NCBI RefSeq assembly: GCF_004348995.1
Contig: NZ_SMKQ01000054.1
Span: 1 to 43,397 of the forward strand
Source: Nonomuraea terrae
GTDB lineage: Bacteria > Actinomycetota > Actinomycetes > Streptosporangiales > Streptosporangiaceae
Length of the DNA: 43,397 nt
Reading direction: 5' to 3'
Shown: one piece after another, positions 34,022 to 43,397 of the stretch
Numbering within the stretch: the stretch's first letter is position 1
Layout of the letters: the number at the start of each line of letters is the position of its first letter
Program-made: the position numbers and the translations under genes
The notes under the pieces: generated by a model
Database searches by the model: none
Told to the model about the DNA's origin: nothing
The model's input: only the letters and a program-made list of their open reading frames with translations

Positions 34022-35035
34022 ATCCTTCCCTTGGCGTTCCAGATTTCGGGACGTCTGGGGATGACGATCTCAAGACCCACCCGTATGCGGGCGTTTTGGG
34101 CGGGTGTTCCGGCGTCAGCGCCGATTCACCGGCCAGGCCCTCGCATATGCGAGGTGTCGTGCCCTGTGCGTTCGAATGCCGCGCATTCACGTACGCATGG
34201 GGGCCTCACCCCGGGCCACCCAATGTCCCTCGCCGACGACATTGGCGCGCCGCAGGCGGGTGCCGCGCCCACTGGAACGGGCCATCGCGGAAAACACCTG
34301 CGCGGTTAACCCCCTGCGGCGATCTTCAGGCGTTGTGGCGCTTAACCCGCGATCCGTACGCACCCCGGCGAAAACCGGGCGCGGATGTCGCGGCATAACC
34401 TGAGTACGCCTCATAACAATGCCGCTTCCCCGGCGTGCGGTGCGCAATGGTTCGATTGGTAACCAGCGGCAACGGCAGGACAGTAGCGAAACTCCTGACC
34501 CATGGGGACAGCTGTCTCATCATGCGGACGGATTCGGTAACCGGGCTGACCGGATGGCACATTAAGAGAGCCCGGCGTACACGGCAATGCGGCGCCGCGA
34601 TGTGCGGTGCGTCGCGTGTTGTGCTCAGGGCGTAGCGAGACCGCTTGGCCATCCTTTGCGACCCGACATAGGATGATTGCGTAACAGATACGGGCGCGGC
34701 ATCTGAGATGCGCGGGGCAGGTGTCCCCACGCCGGCCTCGCAGCAGGCGTCCGGTGGATGATCCGTGTGGATCGGTGTGGATCTGTGTACGCCGCGGGCG
34801 GCAATTCGGTGCTGCTTCCGCGAAGTGTCCTAAACATCGTTCGCTTGCGGCGTATCGGGAACACGTCACCCCCGAACAGTAGTTGGATGGAGGGTGAACG
34901 CCCTGCTCTCGGGGAACGTGTCTGTTATAGAGCGTGTCAGCGGCAGTGGGCACGGTTCGCCGAGCCAGGGCTAGCATGCGGGAGGACGGGACCGGATTTA
35001 CCGGCCTGACTGACCGCTCTGTGAGGAGCGACGAG
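34022..35035 (+). other. 1-kb gene-free region upstream of clpC
   Basis: About 1.0 kb, visibly less GC-rich than its neighbours, with no coding frame that resembles a protein. It contains a perfect 14-bp palindrome CTCGCATATGCGAG (34140-34153), a helically phased GTGTGGATC repeat (34765 and 34775) and, in the last 200 bp, stress-promoter-like elements for clpC. No tRNA or known RNA family was recognised. Confidence 0.6.
34839..34938 (+). promoter_or_regulatory. Candidate stress-regulated promoter region of clpC
   Basis: GTTCGCTTGCGGCG at 34839-34852 has the CGC-N5-GCG core of ClgR-type operators. GGGAAC at 34857-34862 is followed after 19 nt by GTT (34882-34884), and GGGGAAC at 34911-34917 after 18 nt by GTC (34936-34938). 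Both resemble GGAAY-N18/19-GTT promoters of SigR/SigH-type thiol-stress sigma factors. In Streptomyces clpC is known to be under such control. Confidence 0.4.
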
Positions 35036-37537
<2,502 letters not shown>

Positions 37538-37552
37538 CGTTCGGCTCTTCGG

Positions 37553-37587
37553 AAAGCCCCCGCGTGACCTGTTCACGCGGGGGCTTT
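37553..37587 (+). terminator. Intrinsic terminator of clpC
   Basis: AAAGCCCCCGCGTGA and TCACGCGGGGGCTTT pair perfectly over 15 bp around a CCTGT loop, 15 nt after the stop codon. Confidence 0.93.
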
Positions 37588-38678
37588 CGCATGCGGCGGC
37601 TCTTCCGCGGCCGTGCCCGCCACGGGACCGTCCGTTCTCCTGGGAGACGGCGCGGATATGTGCCCATAAGCGGCTGAAACAGCCTGTGCCACGTCGAACG
37701 GCGTAAAGGCTGCACGGGTGTGTGTGCGCCACCGTGATGGAGGGCGAGCGGACCTGTCAGGCGCTCCCAGCCCCATCCCCGAAAGGCGACTCACCGGCAG
37801 CTGAGCAGCGCGGCGCTGATCAACACGCCGGTGGAGCTCTCGGCGTGAGGGCGTCCCACTCAGCCGCACCGCGACCTCCTCCGGGGAGTCGGCCACGACC
37901 TCGCACTCCCACGGCAGCCCCGACACCTCGCGCGCTACGCCGGCCGCGCGCCCCGGTACTCGCTGCGCGCGCCGTCGCCGGTGCCCGCCTGGACGGACAG
38001 GACGCGGCGGTGCCTCGCCGGCGTCATGGATGACCCCGAGCGTCGCGGCTCCTGCCGCATCGAGCAGGAGTCCGGCTCGGTGGCCGTGCTGGGTGACTGC
38101 TGCTCGACTGCGCGAAACCGACGTGCGGGCGGTAGGCGGACCGTGCCGCCGACGGTCGCATGAGTGTGAGCAGGGATTGTCCGGGTGGACGTCGCAGTGT
38201 GTGATGGGGGATAGCCTGGCGTGTGCGTCGTCCGCATCGTGGTCGTCACGCGACAGGATGGATCCCGGCCGGGCGGCATGACGTTGCCGGCTTGGGTCAT
38301 CGGCGGGCTGATGGCGGCCGTCCCTCTCGGGGTCCTGCCCGGTTGGCGGGTGTGAGGGGATTCACTTCTCGCGTGATGGGCGGCTTATCCGCTCACGTGG
38401 CGGAGATGGCGGTGTGAGAACGGCTGGTCGTCGTTGCGTAATTGTTGGGCGGGCGGCTATACCACCACCGCGAGTAGTACTACACTGCGTAGAGCTTCGC
38501 CAGATCTCATCCAAGTGACCCACAAGGGCGTGTTCCTACGCTGGCGGCTGCTCCTTGCGGAGTAGCCCGGATAACAACTCAGGGCGGACGCGCGCGCCAC
38601 ACGTGAGCAGGCATGCTCGCATGGTTCGCACGTTCGAGGCGGGCGAGGGAACACACAAGCAAGCCGTGGAGGAAACCG
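37588..38678. other. 1.1-kb region without an intact gene; decayed coding suspected
   Basis: No intact frame resembles a known protein. On the minus strand around 37850-38110 a frame reads GLPWECEVVADSPEEVAVRL and, further up in the same frame, QHGHRAGLLLDAAGAATLGV. Both look protein-like, but the reading breaks on either side without a start, so this may be a remnant. A 44-codon plus-strand frame (38221-38355) ends in a hydrophobic stretch MTLPAWVIGGLMAAVPLG and could be a tiny membrane peptide or another fragment. Confidence 0.4.
38474..38486 (+). promoter_or_regulatory. Palindrome overlapping a -10 box upstream of the EboE-like gene
   Basis: GTAGTACTAC (38474-38483) is a perfect palindrome that overlaps TACACT (38481-38486), a TANNNT -10 box. 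A repressor site over the promoter is a simple reading. The gene starts ~190 nt downstream. Confidence 0.35.
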
Positions 38679-39617
38679 ATGCGCCTGCGTCACGATGACG
38701 GAACGCTCGTTCACCTCGCCTACAACGCAGGCGTGCACCCCGCTGAGGACCTGGAGAACCTCATCGCCCACCTGACCCGCTACGCCGTGCCGGTGCGCAA
38801 GCGGCTGGGCGTGGAGCGGATGGGCATCGGGCTGTGGCTGTCGCCGAGCGTCGCCGACCACCTCACGGCCGACCGCATCGAGCTCGTACGGCTGCGCCGT
38901 TCTCTGGAGGAGCGCGGCCTGGAGGTCGTCAGCCTCAACGGCACCGGCGGCCGCAACCAGGAGGTCCCGGGCCCCGACTGGGCCAAGCCCGAGCGCTACC
39001 GCTACACCATGGCGCTGGCCAAGATCCTGGCGTTCCTGCTGCCGGAGGACGTCCGGTTCGGCAGCATCTCGACGATTCCGATCGGGTGGCGGCGCGACTG
39101 GCCGGTCGACCTGCAGGCGATCGCCACGCGGCGGCTGGAGCGGCTCGCTCGTGAGCTGCGCGGCATCTACAGCGTGACCGGGAAGACGATCCGGGTGGGG
39201 TTCGAGCCGTGGCCGGGTTGCGTGCTGGAGACGACTGAGCAGGCGCTCGCGCGGGTGGGCGGCATCGACTCCGAGCACCTGGGCGTCTGCCTGGACGCGT
39301 GCCACCTCGCCGGCGGGGGCGAGGAGCCCGGCGCGGCCCTGAAGGGCCTGGCCGAGGCCGGAGCGCCCGTGGTGAAGCTGGGCCACGTGCACAACCACTC
39401 CGACGAGACGCCGAACACGGGGGCCGTGCTGCACGACACGCTGGCGGCCATGCTGTCGGGCGCCGTGAGCGGCAACGCGCACATCGAGGTCGAGACGCAC
39501 AACCTCATGGTCCCGGGCCGCGCCAAGGGGCCGGGGGCGCTGGTGTCCCTGCTCGCCGAAGAGCTGAACTGGGCCCGTACGAACCTGACCAGCCTGGGCC
39601 TCCAACTGGCCGCCTAG
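38679..39617 (+). CDS. EboE-like TIM-barrel protein, shortened
   Basis: 312 residues from ATG 38679, with GGAGGAAA immediately upstream. HLAYNAGVHPAEDLENLIAHL, GIGLWLSPSVADHL, GSISTIPIGW, GVCLDACHLAGG and a C-terminal HIEVETHNLMVP match the EboE (metabolite-traffic, sugar-isomerase-like) family. Compared with my recollection of EboE, the NGFPYGxFH loop is replaced by NGTGGRNQEVPGPDW, the EPEPGC motif reads EPWPGC, and the chain is shorter (312 against ~380). None of the usual partner genes of the ebo cluster is nearby. It may be a divergent orphan with a new role or a weakened copy. A hairpin-forming repeat follows. Confidence 0.75.
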   Translation: MRLRHDDGTLVHLAYNAGVHPAEDLENLIAHLTRYAVPVRKRLGVERMGIGLWLSPSVADHLTADRIELVRLRRSLEERGLEVVSLNGTGGRNQEVPGPDWAKPERYRYTMALAKILAFLLPEDVRFGSISTIPIGWRRDWPVDLQAIATRRLERLARELRGIYSVTGKTIRVGFEPWPGCVLETTEQALARVGGIDSEHLGVCLDACHLAGGGEEPGAALKGLAEAGAPVVKLGHVHNHSDETPNTGAVLHDTLAAMLSGAVSGNAHIEVETHNLMVPGRAKGPGALVSLLAEELNWARTNLTSLGLQLAA

Positions 39618-39622
39618 CAGTT

Positions 39623-39663
39623 GCGGCCGCACGAGTAAGGCGCGCGCACATGTGTGCGGCCGC
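39623..39663 (+). terminator. Inverted repeat after the EboE-like gene
   Basis: GCGGCCGCAC (39623-39632) and GTGCGGCCGC (39654-39663) are perfect 10-bp arms with a 21-nt loop. It starts 5 nt after the stop and is probably the terminator. Confidence 0.55.
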
Positions 39664-39771
39664 GGCCGGTGCTGGGTGTCGCTTGCACGGTTGCCGCGGT
39701 CGCTTCCGTGGGGTCCCGGAAAAGTCGCCTTACGGCGGCCAAGGCGCCCCGCGGGCGCGGCGGACGCTTGG

Positions 39772-40236
39772 TCAGAGGGCGCCGAACCAGCCCGGGATGT
39801 CGAGGCGCCAGGGGTTGTCGGGGGTCATGCGGCGCAGGTCTGATTCCAGGGCTTGGAGGCGGTCCTCGCCCAGCTCGGCGGCCCAGCGAGCGCGCAGGGT
39901 GTCGAAGATGCGGGCCGAGCGGTCGAGGGCGTCCATCCCGCGTGGGGTGAGGCGGACGAGTTTGCGTCTGCTGTCGCGGGGGTCTGTGGCGCGTTCGGCA
40001 TAGCCGATGCGTTCCAGGTTGTCGACGGTCTTGCCGGCGGCCTGTTTGGTGACGCCCAGGGCACGGCCCAGCTCTACGGCGGTCGTGCCGTCGGGGCCGA
40101 TGGCCTGCATGACGAATCCGTACATCGGCCTGATGTCGGGGTGGCCCTGGCGGGCGAGCTCGGCGTGCAGCTCGTCGATGAGCATCCTGAACGCGAGCAG
40201 TAGGCGGAGCGGCAGTTCGAAGCCGTTGCTTGACAT
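39772..40236 (-). CDS. MarR-family transcriptional regulator
   Basis: 154 residues from ATG 40236. The winged helix is clear: TTAVELGRALGVTKQAAGKTVDNLERIGYAERATDPRDSRRKLVRLTPRG, with the DxRxxRRKLVxLTxxG wing of MarR. N-terminal helices (FELPLRLLLAFRMLIDELHAEL) and a C-terminal helix would form the dimer. It is divergent from a cupin gene, 60 bp between starts, with palindromic sites between, so it probably represses both. The ligand is unknown. Confidence 0.92.
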   Translation of the reverse strand: MSSNGFELPLRLLLAFRMLIDELHAELARQGHPDIRPMYGFVMQAIGPDGTTAVELGRALGVTKQAAGKTVDNLERIGYAERATDPRDSRRKLVRLTPRGMDALDRSARIFDTLRARWAAELGEDRLQALESDLRRMTPDNPWRLDIPGWFGAL

Positions 40237-40240
40237 GATA

Positions 40241-40282
40241 GACAACCTGGTTAACTATATGGGAAACGTGGTTGCCTATTCT
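40241..40282. promoter_or_regulatory. Divergent marR/cupin promoters and operator
   Basis: AACCTGGTT (40244-40252) is a perfect interrupted palindrome, and a related AAACGTGGTT lies at 40264-40273. The outer GACAACC (40241) and GGTTGCC (40270) form an inverted repeat. A minus-strand TATAGT (40259-40254) faces marR, and TATTCT (40277-40282) faces the cupin. The palindromes overlap both likely transcription starts. Confidence 0.5.
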
Positions 40283-40296
40283 AGGGATTGAGCGGG

Positions 40297-40674
40297 ATGA
40301 CTGTCATTCGTCATGTTGAAGCGCGGCGGTCGGAGACTCCGGGCGGGGTCATGACGACGTTCGCCTCGCCGACCCAGGGCGGGGCCTCAAGGGCTCTGTG
40401 GAAGGTCGAGGTGAAGCCGGGGGTCGCTGGGCCCGTGCACGATTTCGACGCCGAGCAGGTGTGGACCTGGGTGGCGGGTGCGGCCACCGTGGAGCTGGGC
40501 GGGGAGACGTTCGCCGTGGGCGCGGGGGACACGGTGGTCATGCCTGCGCGTACGGTGCGGCGGGTGCTGGCCGACCCGGCGACCGGATACACCGCCGTCG
40601 TCACCGCTCCGGCCGGTGCCCGGGCCATGGGCGCGGACGGCGCCGATTACGGCGTTCCGGCGTGGATCGCATGA
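40297..40674 (+). CDS. Cupin-domain protein
   Basis: 125 residues from ATG 40297 (TTG 40288 is also possible). A single small beta-barrel: GGASRALWKVEVKPGVAGPVHDFDAEQVWTWVAGAATVELGGETFAVGAGDTVVMPARTVRRV. The first cupin motif keeps H (in VHDFDAEQVW) and E, and the second has GDTVVMPA but lacks the usual His, having R instead (ARTVRRV). The metal site may therefore be altered. The -10 box just upstream suggests a very short leader. It is divergent from marR and is probably its target. Its 3' half has been duplicated into a decayed copy downstream. Confidence 0.88.
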   Translation: MTVIRHVEARRSETPGGVMTTFASPTQGGASRALWKVEVKPGVAGPVHDFDAEQVWTWVAGAATVELGGETFAVGAGDTVVMPARTVRRVLADPATGYTAVVTAPAGARAMGADGADYGVPAWIA

Positions 40675-40811
40675 AACCGGTGTCCGTGGTTCCCGCGGAC
40701 GCCGGCTGGAGACGCCAGGCGTGATGATCGCCGCCGGTCTCCACGGTGCGGGGGCGGGCCGGCAGGTCGTCTGGTAGGTGCGTGTCCCATGGGCGGAGGG
40801 GGCCCGACTGA

Positions 40812-41045
40812 GACGCGAGCAGCTGTGGGTGGCCGGGGCCACCCAGGCTAGAGGAAGCGGTCGTCATGCCTGCGCCTGCGGTGCGGTGGGTGCCGGCCGG
40901 TGGCCGCATACATCGACGTCGTGACGGCTCCGGCGGGTGCCTGGGCCATGGGCGCGGACGGGCTGACCGTGGTGTTGGAGCGCGTGACAGCGATGTCCGT
41001 GGTTCCCGCGGGCGCTGGACGGCCGAGACGTTCGACGTGATGCCC
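40812..41045 (+). pseudogene. Decayed duplicate of the cupin 3' half
   Basis: The stretch from GAGCAGCTGTGGGTGGCCGG (about 40812) to about 41045 aligns with 40457-40735: the GTCATGCCTGCGC block, the GTGCGG(C/T)GGGTGC block, GGTGCC(C/T)GGGCCATGGGCG and ATGTCCGTGGTTCCCGCGG all recur in order with indels. The reading frame is broken by several small deletions. The intervening 40675-40811 has no gene. 41046-41325 also shows none; it ends in the promoter of the hydrolase. Confidence 0.7.
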
Positions 41046-41313
41046 ACGTGGGTTTCCCGACGCGGGGAGCCGCCCCCTGGAAGGCACGCGCCTGCCCAGG
41101 GGCCGGCGCAGGCGTTCGATGGTGAGCCGGTGTGCAGGTGGCGCGGCTGTAGGACAGTTGACGGGATGTCGCGTTTTCTTGACCTGTCGCAGCGAAACCT
41201 GAGCACGGTTGCGTCCACGGAAGTGGTGTACGAGTTTGACCAGGTCACAGGTGTGGCGTCAGGAAATGAAGACGGCCATCGATAAATGTCGGCGTTCGGC
41301 AGCAGGTAGCCGC

Positions 41314-41319
41314 TACCGT
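41314..41319 (+). promoter_or_regulatory. -10 box of a leaderless hydrolase transcript
   Basis: TACCGT ends 6 nt before ATG 41326, and no ribosome site is present. Confidence 0.4.
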
Positions 41320-41325
41320 GCCTCC

Positions 41326-42201
41326 ATGTTGGATGCCCACGAGCGATTTGTGCCCTCCGGGCCGCTGCGGATTTGGACTGAGCGGGTCGGCGATCCCGGG
41401 CTTCCCGCTGTTTTGATGGTCATGGGGTCGGCTGCTCAGGGTGTCAGTTGCCCTGATGCGCTGGTTGGCCGGCTTGTTGAGCGTGGGGTTCAGGTGATCC
41501 GGTTCGATCATCGGGACACCGGTCGGTCCAGCGTTGTCGACTTCGATGCTCATCCGTACACGATCGGGGACATGGCTCGCGACTGCCTGGCTGTGCTGGA
41601 CGGTTATGGACTGAGCTCCGCTCATGTGGCTGGGACTTCCATGGGCGGCATGATCGCACAGTGGCTGGGTGTGCACGCGCCGGACCGGGTCCGGTCTTTG
41701 ACCGTGATGTCCAGCTCGCCGATGGGTCATGATCCGAGTCCGGCGTGGGCACGGGCACGGGCCGGGGAGCCGGCCGACCCGGATGACCTGCCGCCACCGT
41801 CGCCGGCGTTTCTCGCGCATCTGGCCGCTGGGCTGCCGCCGGGAGTGGAGTCCGACGTGGCCCTGTTCCGAGTCTTCAACGGGCCGGTTCGGCCGTTCGA
41901 CGAACCGGCCGCCCGGGCGATGCTGGAGTCGGCGCTGTCGCGGGCTGCCGACCCGGCGGCCGCGGCCAACCATCACCGGGCCGCGTGGATGGACGCCCCT
42001 GACCTGCTCGCCCCGCTGTCGTTGATCGCCGCGCCGACCTCGATCGTGCACGGCGACCAGGATCCGGTCTGTCCGCTCGGTCACGGCGAGGCCCTGGCTG
42101 CCGCGATTCCGGGCGCGGTACTGCACGTCGTGCCCGGGATGGGCCATGTCATGACTTCACCCGGCCTGCCCGAGGAGGTCGCCGACTTGATCCGGCTGTG
42201 A
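41326..42201 (+). CDS. Alpha/beta hydrolase
   Basis: 291 residues from ATG 41326 (MLDAHERFVPSGPLRIWTER). The fold's signatures are all present: the oxyanion-region VMVMGSAAQGVS, VIRFDHRDTGRS, the nucleophile elbow GTSMGGM with catalytic Ser, the acid in VHGDQDPVCPLGHG and His in VVPGMGHVM. The length and the HRDTGRS/GTSMGGM style resemble esterases of the RdmC/EstB type. Substrate unknown. A start further upstream (41209) is open but would remove the -10 box from its place. It is followed after 28 bp by a Cys-rich gene on the same strand. Confidence 0.9.
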   Translation: MLDAHERFVPSGPLRIWTERVGDPGLPAVLMVMGSAAQGVSCPDALVGRLVERGVQVIRFDHRDTGRSSVVDFDAHPYTIGDMARDCLAVLDGYGLSSAHVAGTSMGGMIAQWLGVHAPDRVRSLTVMSSSPMGHDPSPAWARARAGEPADPDDLPPPSPAFLAHLAAGLPPGVESDVALFRVFNGPVRPFDEPAARAMLESALSRAADPAAAANHHRAAWMDAPDLLAPLSLIAAPTSIVHGDQDPVCPLGHGEALAAAIPGAVLHVVPGMGHVMTSPGLPEEVADLIRL

Positions 42202-42229
42202 CCCGCCTTGCGGGGGCGGGGCCGCGCCG

Positions 42230-42673
42230 ATGAACAGCCGCGTGGTGAACCGCCTCTACTTCTCCACGACGGATCTCGTCATTACGCCCCGGCCGGGCAG
42301 CACCGCGATGATCGAAGCAATCGACAGACTCGTCCGCGAGGGAGAGATAGGCAACGCCTGCCCGGTCATCCCCGCCCCGGAAGGAAGCCGAGATGCTCAG
42401 ATTTCGGCCACCTGCCGCCAAATGGCATACCGCCAGCGCCACCCCGAACGTTTGCGGCCGGCGCCGCAACCGCCGGTCGTGAACTCATGCGAGACCTGCG
42501 GAACCTCCTTAACCTCGCCTGCTCCATCCCGCTGGTGCTCTCGCGATTGTCGCCGCGCCGGCCAACCACCGCTCCGACGATGCGGCACTCCGCTGCCTCG
42601 CGACGACCCCCGCGGTCTGCGTCGGCTCTGGCGCTCAGACGCGTGCCGCGTACGGGCCGACCGAGAACGCTGA
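42230..42673 (+). CDS. Cys-rich finger-like hypothetical protein
   Basis: 147 residues from ATG 42230, with GGGGGCGGGG upstream. The C-terminal half carries partial units of the actinobacterial CxxCGxxL...RxWCSxxCRxxAYR finger: ATCRQMAYRQRHPER, then SCETCGTSLTSP...SRWCSRDCRR and RCGTPLPRDD...SDACRVRADR. These look like zinc-ribbon-like nucleic-acid-binding motifs, some lacking one Cys. The N-terminal ~60 residues are unremarkable. Codon use is somewhat less GC-biased than in core genes. The gene may be real or a degenerate member of that family. Confidence 0.5.
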   Translation: MNSRVVNRLYFSTTDLVITPRPGSTAMIEAIDRLVREGEIGNACPVIPAPEGSRDAQISATCRQMAYRQRHPERLRPAPQPPVVNSCETCGTSLTSPAPSRWCSRDCRRAGQPPLRRCGTPLPRDDPRGLRRLWRSDACRVRADRER

Positions 42674-43137
42674 AAGTAACGCCAGAAGGCAGATGAGAGA
42701 AGCAGCACTCAAACTTCGGTGAGAATCGCTCAACCTCCGCTGCGACAGAACATTTCTGGGCCTTCGAGCCGCTGAGCGGGTCTGTTCTGGCTCGTGTGGT
42801 GGTCGGGGCGGACGGCGGCGGCCGGCACACCTGCGTCCGCGCCATGCACGCCCACTGGAGTCCGTCCGCCGGGAGCGCGTGCTCAGCACGGGTGCGCGCG
42901 TGGTTTTCCGTCGTGAACTCATCGAATCGATGCCATCGGAGAAGGCGCCGGGAAGAATGGGCGCCGCATCCGATGCGTCAAGAGATCGACTTCGTCTGAC
43001 CGGAAGGTGGATCAACGGGCCAGCGATACCGAGAACGACCCCAGCGACAGGCAGCCATGCCACGACCCGCTCGGTACAGATGGGCCTCGTCCAGCGAATC
43101 GCCGGCGCGCCTCTCAGGGCGTGATGGCGCCGGCCGC
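42674..43137. other. Gene-free stretch
   Basis: 464 bp in which every open frame (both strands) is Arg/Ser-rich and has no ribosome site or family resemblance. A minus-strand frame begins MAWLPVAGVVLGIAG, but the rest is low-grade. I see no hairpin or repeat of note. Confidence 0.5.
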
Positions 43138-43296
43138 TCAGTACCCGCTGCGGCGGGGTGTGGCGGTCGGGCGGCGGGGGAGGTCGGTCCGGCCCGTGGG
43201 CTTGATGTCGCGCGCCGGGTGCTCGTGCCGGTGCGGCGATCGGGCCTGGTGGTCGGTCTTGGCCCCGGCAATCGAGGCTGGGAGTTTGATATGCAT
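43138..43296 (-). CDS. Small basic His/Arg/Pro-rich protein
   Basis: 52 residues from ATG 43296 on the minus strand, with a textbook AAGGAGG three bases before it. The chain begins MHIKLPASIAGAKTDHQARS and continues with PHRHEHPARD, then Thr/Arg/Pro-rich sequence ending RRSGY. It is too short and too unusual to assign. It lies 24 nt after a gene that enters from the right edge and is probably cotranscribed with it. A precursor peptide, a small structural protein or a regulatory leader are all possible. Confidence 0.6.
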   Translation of the reverse strand: MHIKLPASIAGAKTDHQARSPHRHEHPARDIKPTGRTDLPRRPTATPRRSGY

Positions 43297-43320
43297 GGTC
43301 CTCCTTGCGGTTCTATCGTT

Positions 43321-43397
43321 CTATGCCCTGGTGAGCCAGGTGACCTGGGCGCCGTTGTCGAAGGACTCGCGCCGGGTGGGGGTGAACAGGGTGGGGA
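43321..43397 (-). CDS. 3' end of an unknown protein (partial)
   Basis: On the minus strand the frame entering from the right edge encodes PTLFTPTRRESFDNGAQVTW and a few more residues before TAG at 43323-43321. Codons end in G or C as in true genes. Only ~24 residues are visible, so no family is assigned. Confidence 0.6.
   Translation of the reverse strand, partial: PTLFTPTRRESFDNGAQVTWLTRA

Noticed and set aside
34756..34790. GTGTGGATC repeats as DnaA boxes
   Set aside because: They share only TGTGGAT; the outer bases differ from TTGTCCACA/TTATNCACA in two positions, so they are reported only as a phased repeat.
33954..35035. Search for tRNA or other RNA genes in the clpC upstream gap
   Set aside because: No cloverleaf with a GGTTCGANTC-type T-arm and matching acceptor stem was found; GGTTCGATTGG near 34448 lacks partner stems.
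42635..43063. 142-codon minus-strand frame starting MAWLPVAGVVLGIAG
   Set aside because: Only the first ~18 residues look protein-like; the rest is Arg/Ser-rich, it has no ribosome site and it overlaps the end of the Cys-rich gene.

Overview
The window is a GC-rich (about 70% by eye) actinobacterial chromosome segment. The gene content and order (ppa, dacB, DUF2342 protease, tilS, hpt, ftsH, folE, folP, folB, folK, DUF3180, orphan nuoD, panC, nad genes, coaX, lysS, lsr2, clpC), a chaplin, SAM-IV and c-di-AMP riboswitches and TANNNT -10 boxes all point to a filamentous actinomycete. Streptosporangiaceae such as Nonomuraea is the best guess, but that is inference, because no rRNA or other species marker is present.

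Left third (1-13,030). After the tail of an unknown Pro-rich gene come a secreted NlpC/P60 hydrolase, ppa on the minus strand, dacB (PBP4 type), a DUF2342 zincin, tilS, hpt and ftsH. Next is a tightly overlapped folate block: folE, folP, an NTF2-like protein, folB, folK and a DUF3180 membrane protein. On the minus strand are a small ribbon-helix-helix-like protein and an orphan complex I subunit D (NuoD) with substitutions at two quinone-site positions and a 13-bp tandem repeat over its stop codon.

Middle (13,150-30,080). DoxX with a disordered tail; a PLP class-V enzyme under a SAM-IV riboswitch; TerC; two cytochrome P450s; a MidA/NDUFAF7-type methyltransferase that carries four DnaA-box-like 9-mers inside its coding region; a one-domain chaplin; DUF2520, panC, an in-frame nadB-nadC fusion and coaX (vitamin and cofactor genes); lysS; a small HTH regulator; and a second NlpC/P60 hydrolase under a c-di-AMP (ydaO) riboswitch with a clear promoter.

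Right third (30,250-43,397). N-acetylglutamate synthase-like GNAT; an RDD membrane protein with a ~300-residue YGQQ-rich prion-like domain, followed by a second plain RDD protein; a small membrane protein; lsr2; a 1-kb regulatory gap; clpC; a 1.1-kb gap with decayed-looking sequence; an orphan, shortened EboE-like TIM barrel; and then accessory DNA with a MarR/cupin pair, a decayed partial copy of the cupin, an alpha/beta hydrolase, a Cys-rich finger-like protein and two right-edge minus-strand genes.

Themes. Most of the window is conserved housekeeping: cell-wall turnover, folate, NAD and CoA synthesis, proteolysis and nucleoid organisation. Cell-wall hydrolysis is wired to c-di-AMP, and sulfur chemistry to SAM. 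At least eight genes have a -10-like hexamer only 6-8 nt before the start codon, suggesting frequent leaderless transcription. The strongest candidates for something new are the orphan NuoD with a possible methyltransferase partner, the intragenic DnaA-box cluster, the NadB-NadC fusion with a preserved internal ribosome site, and the prion-like RDD protein.
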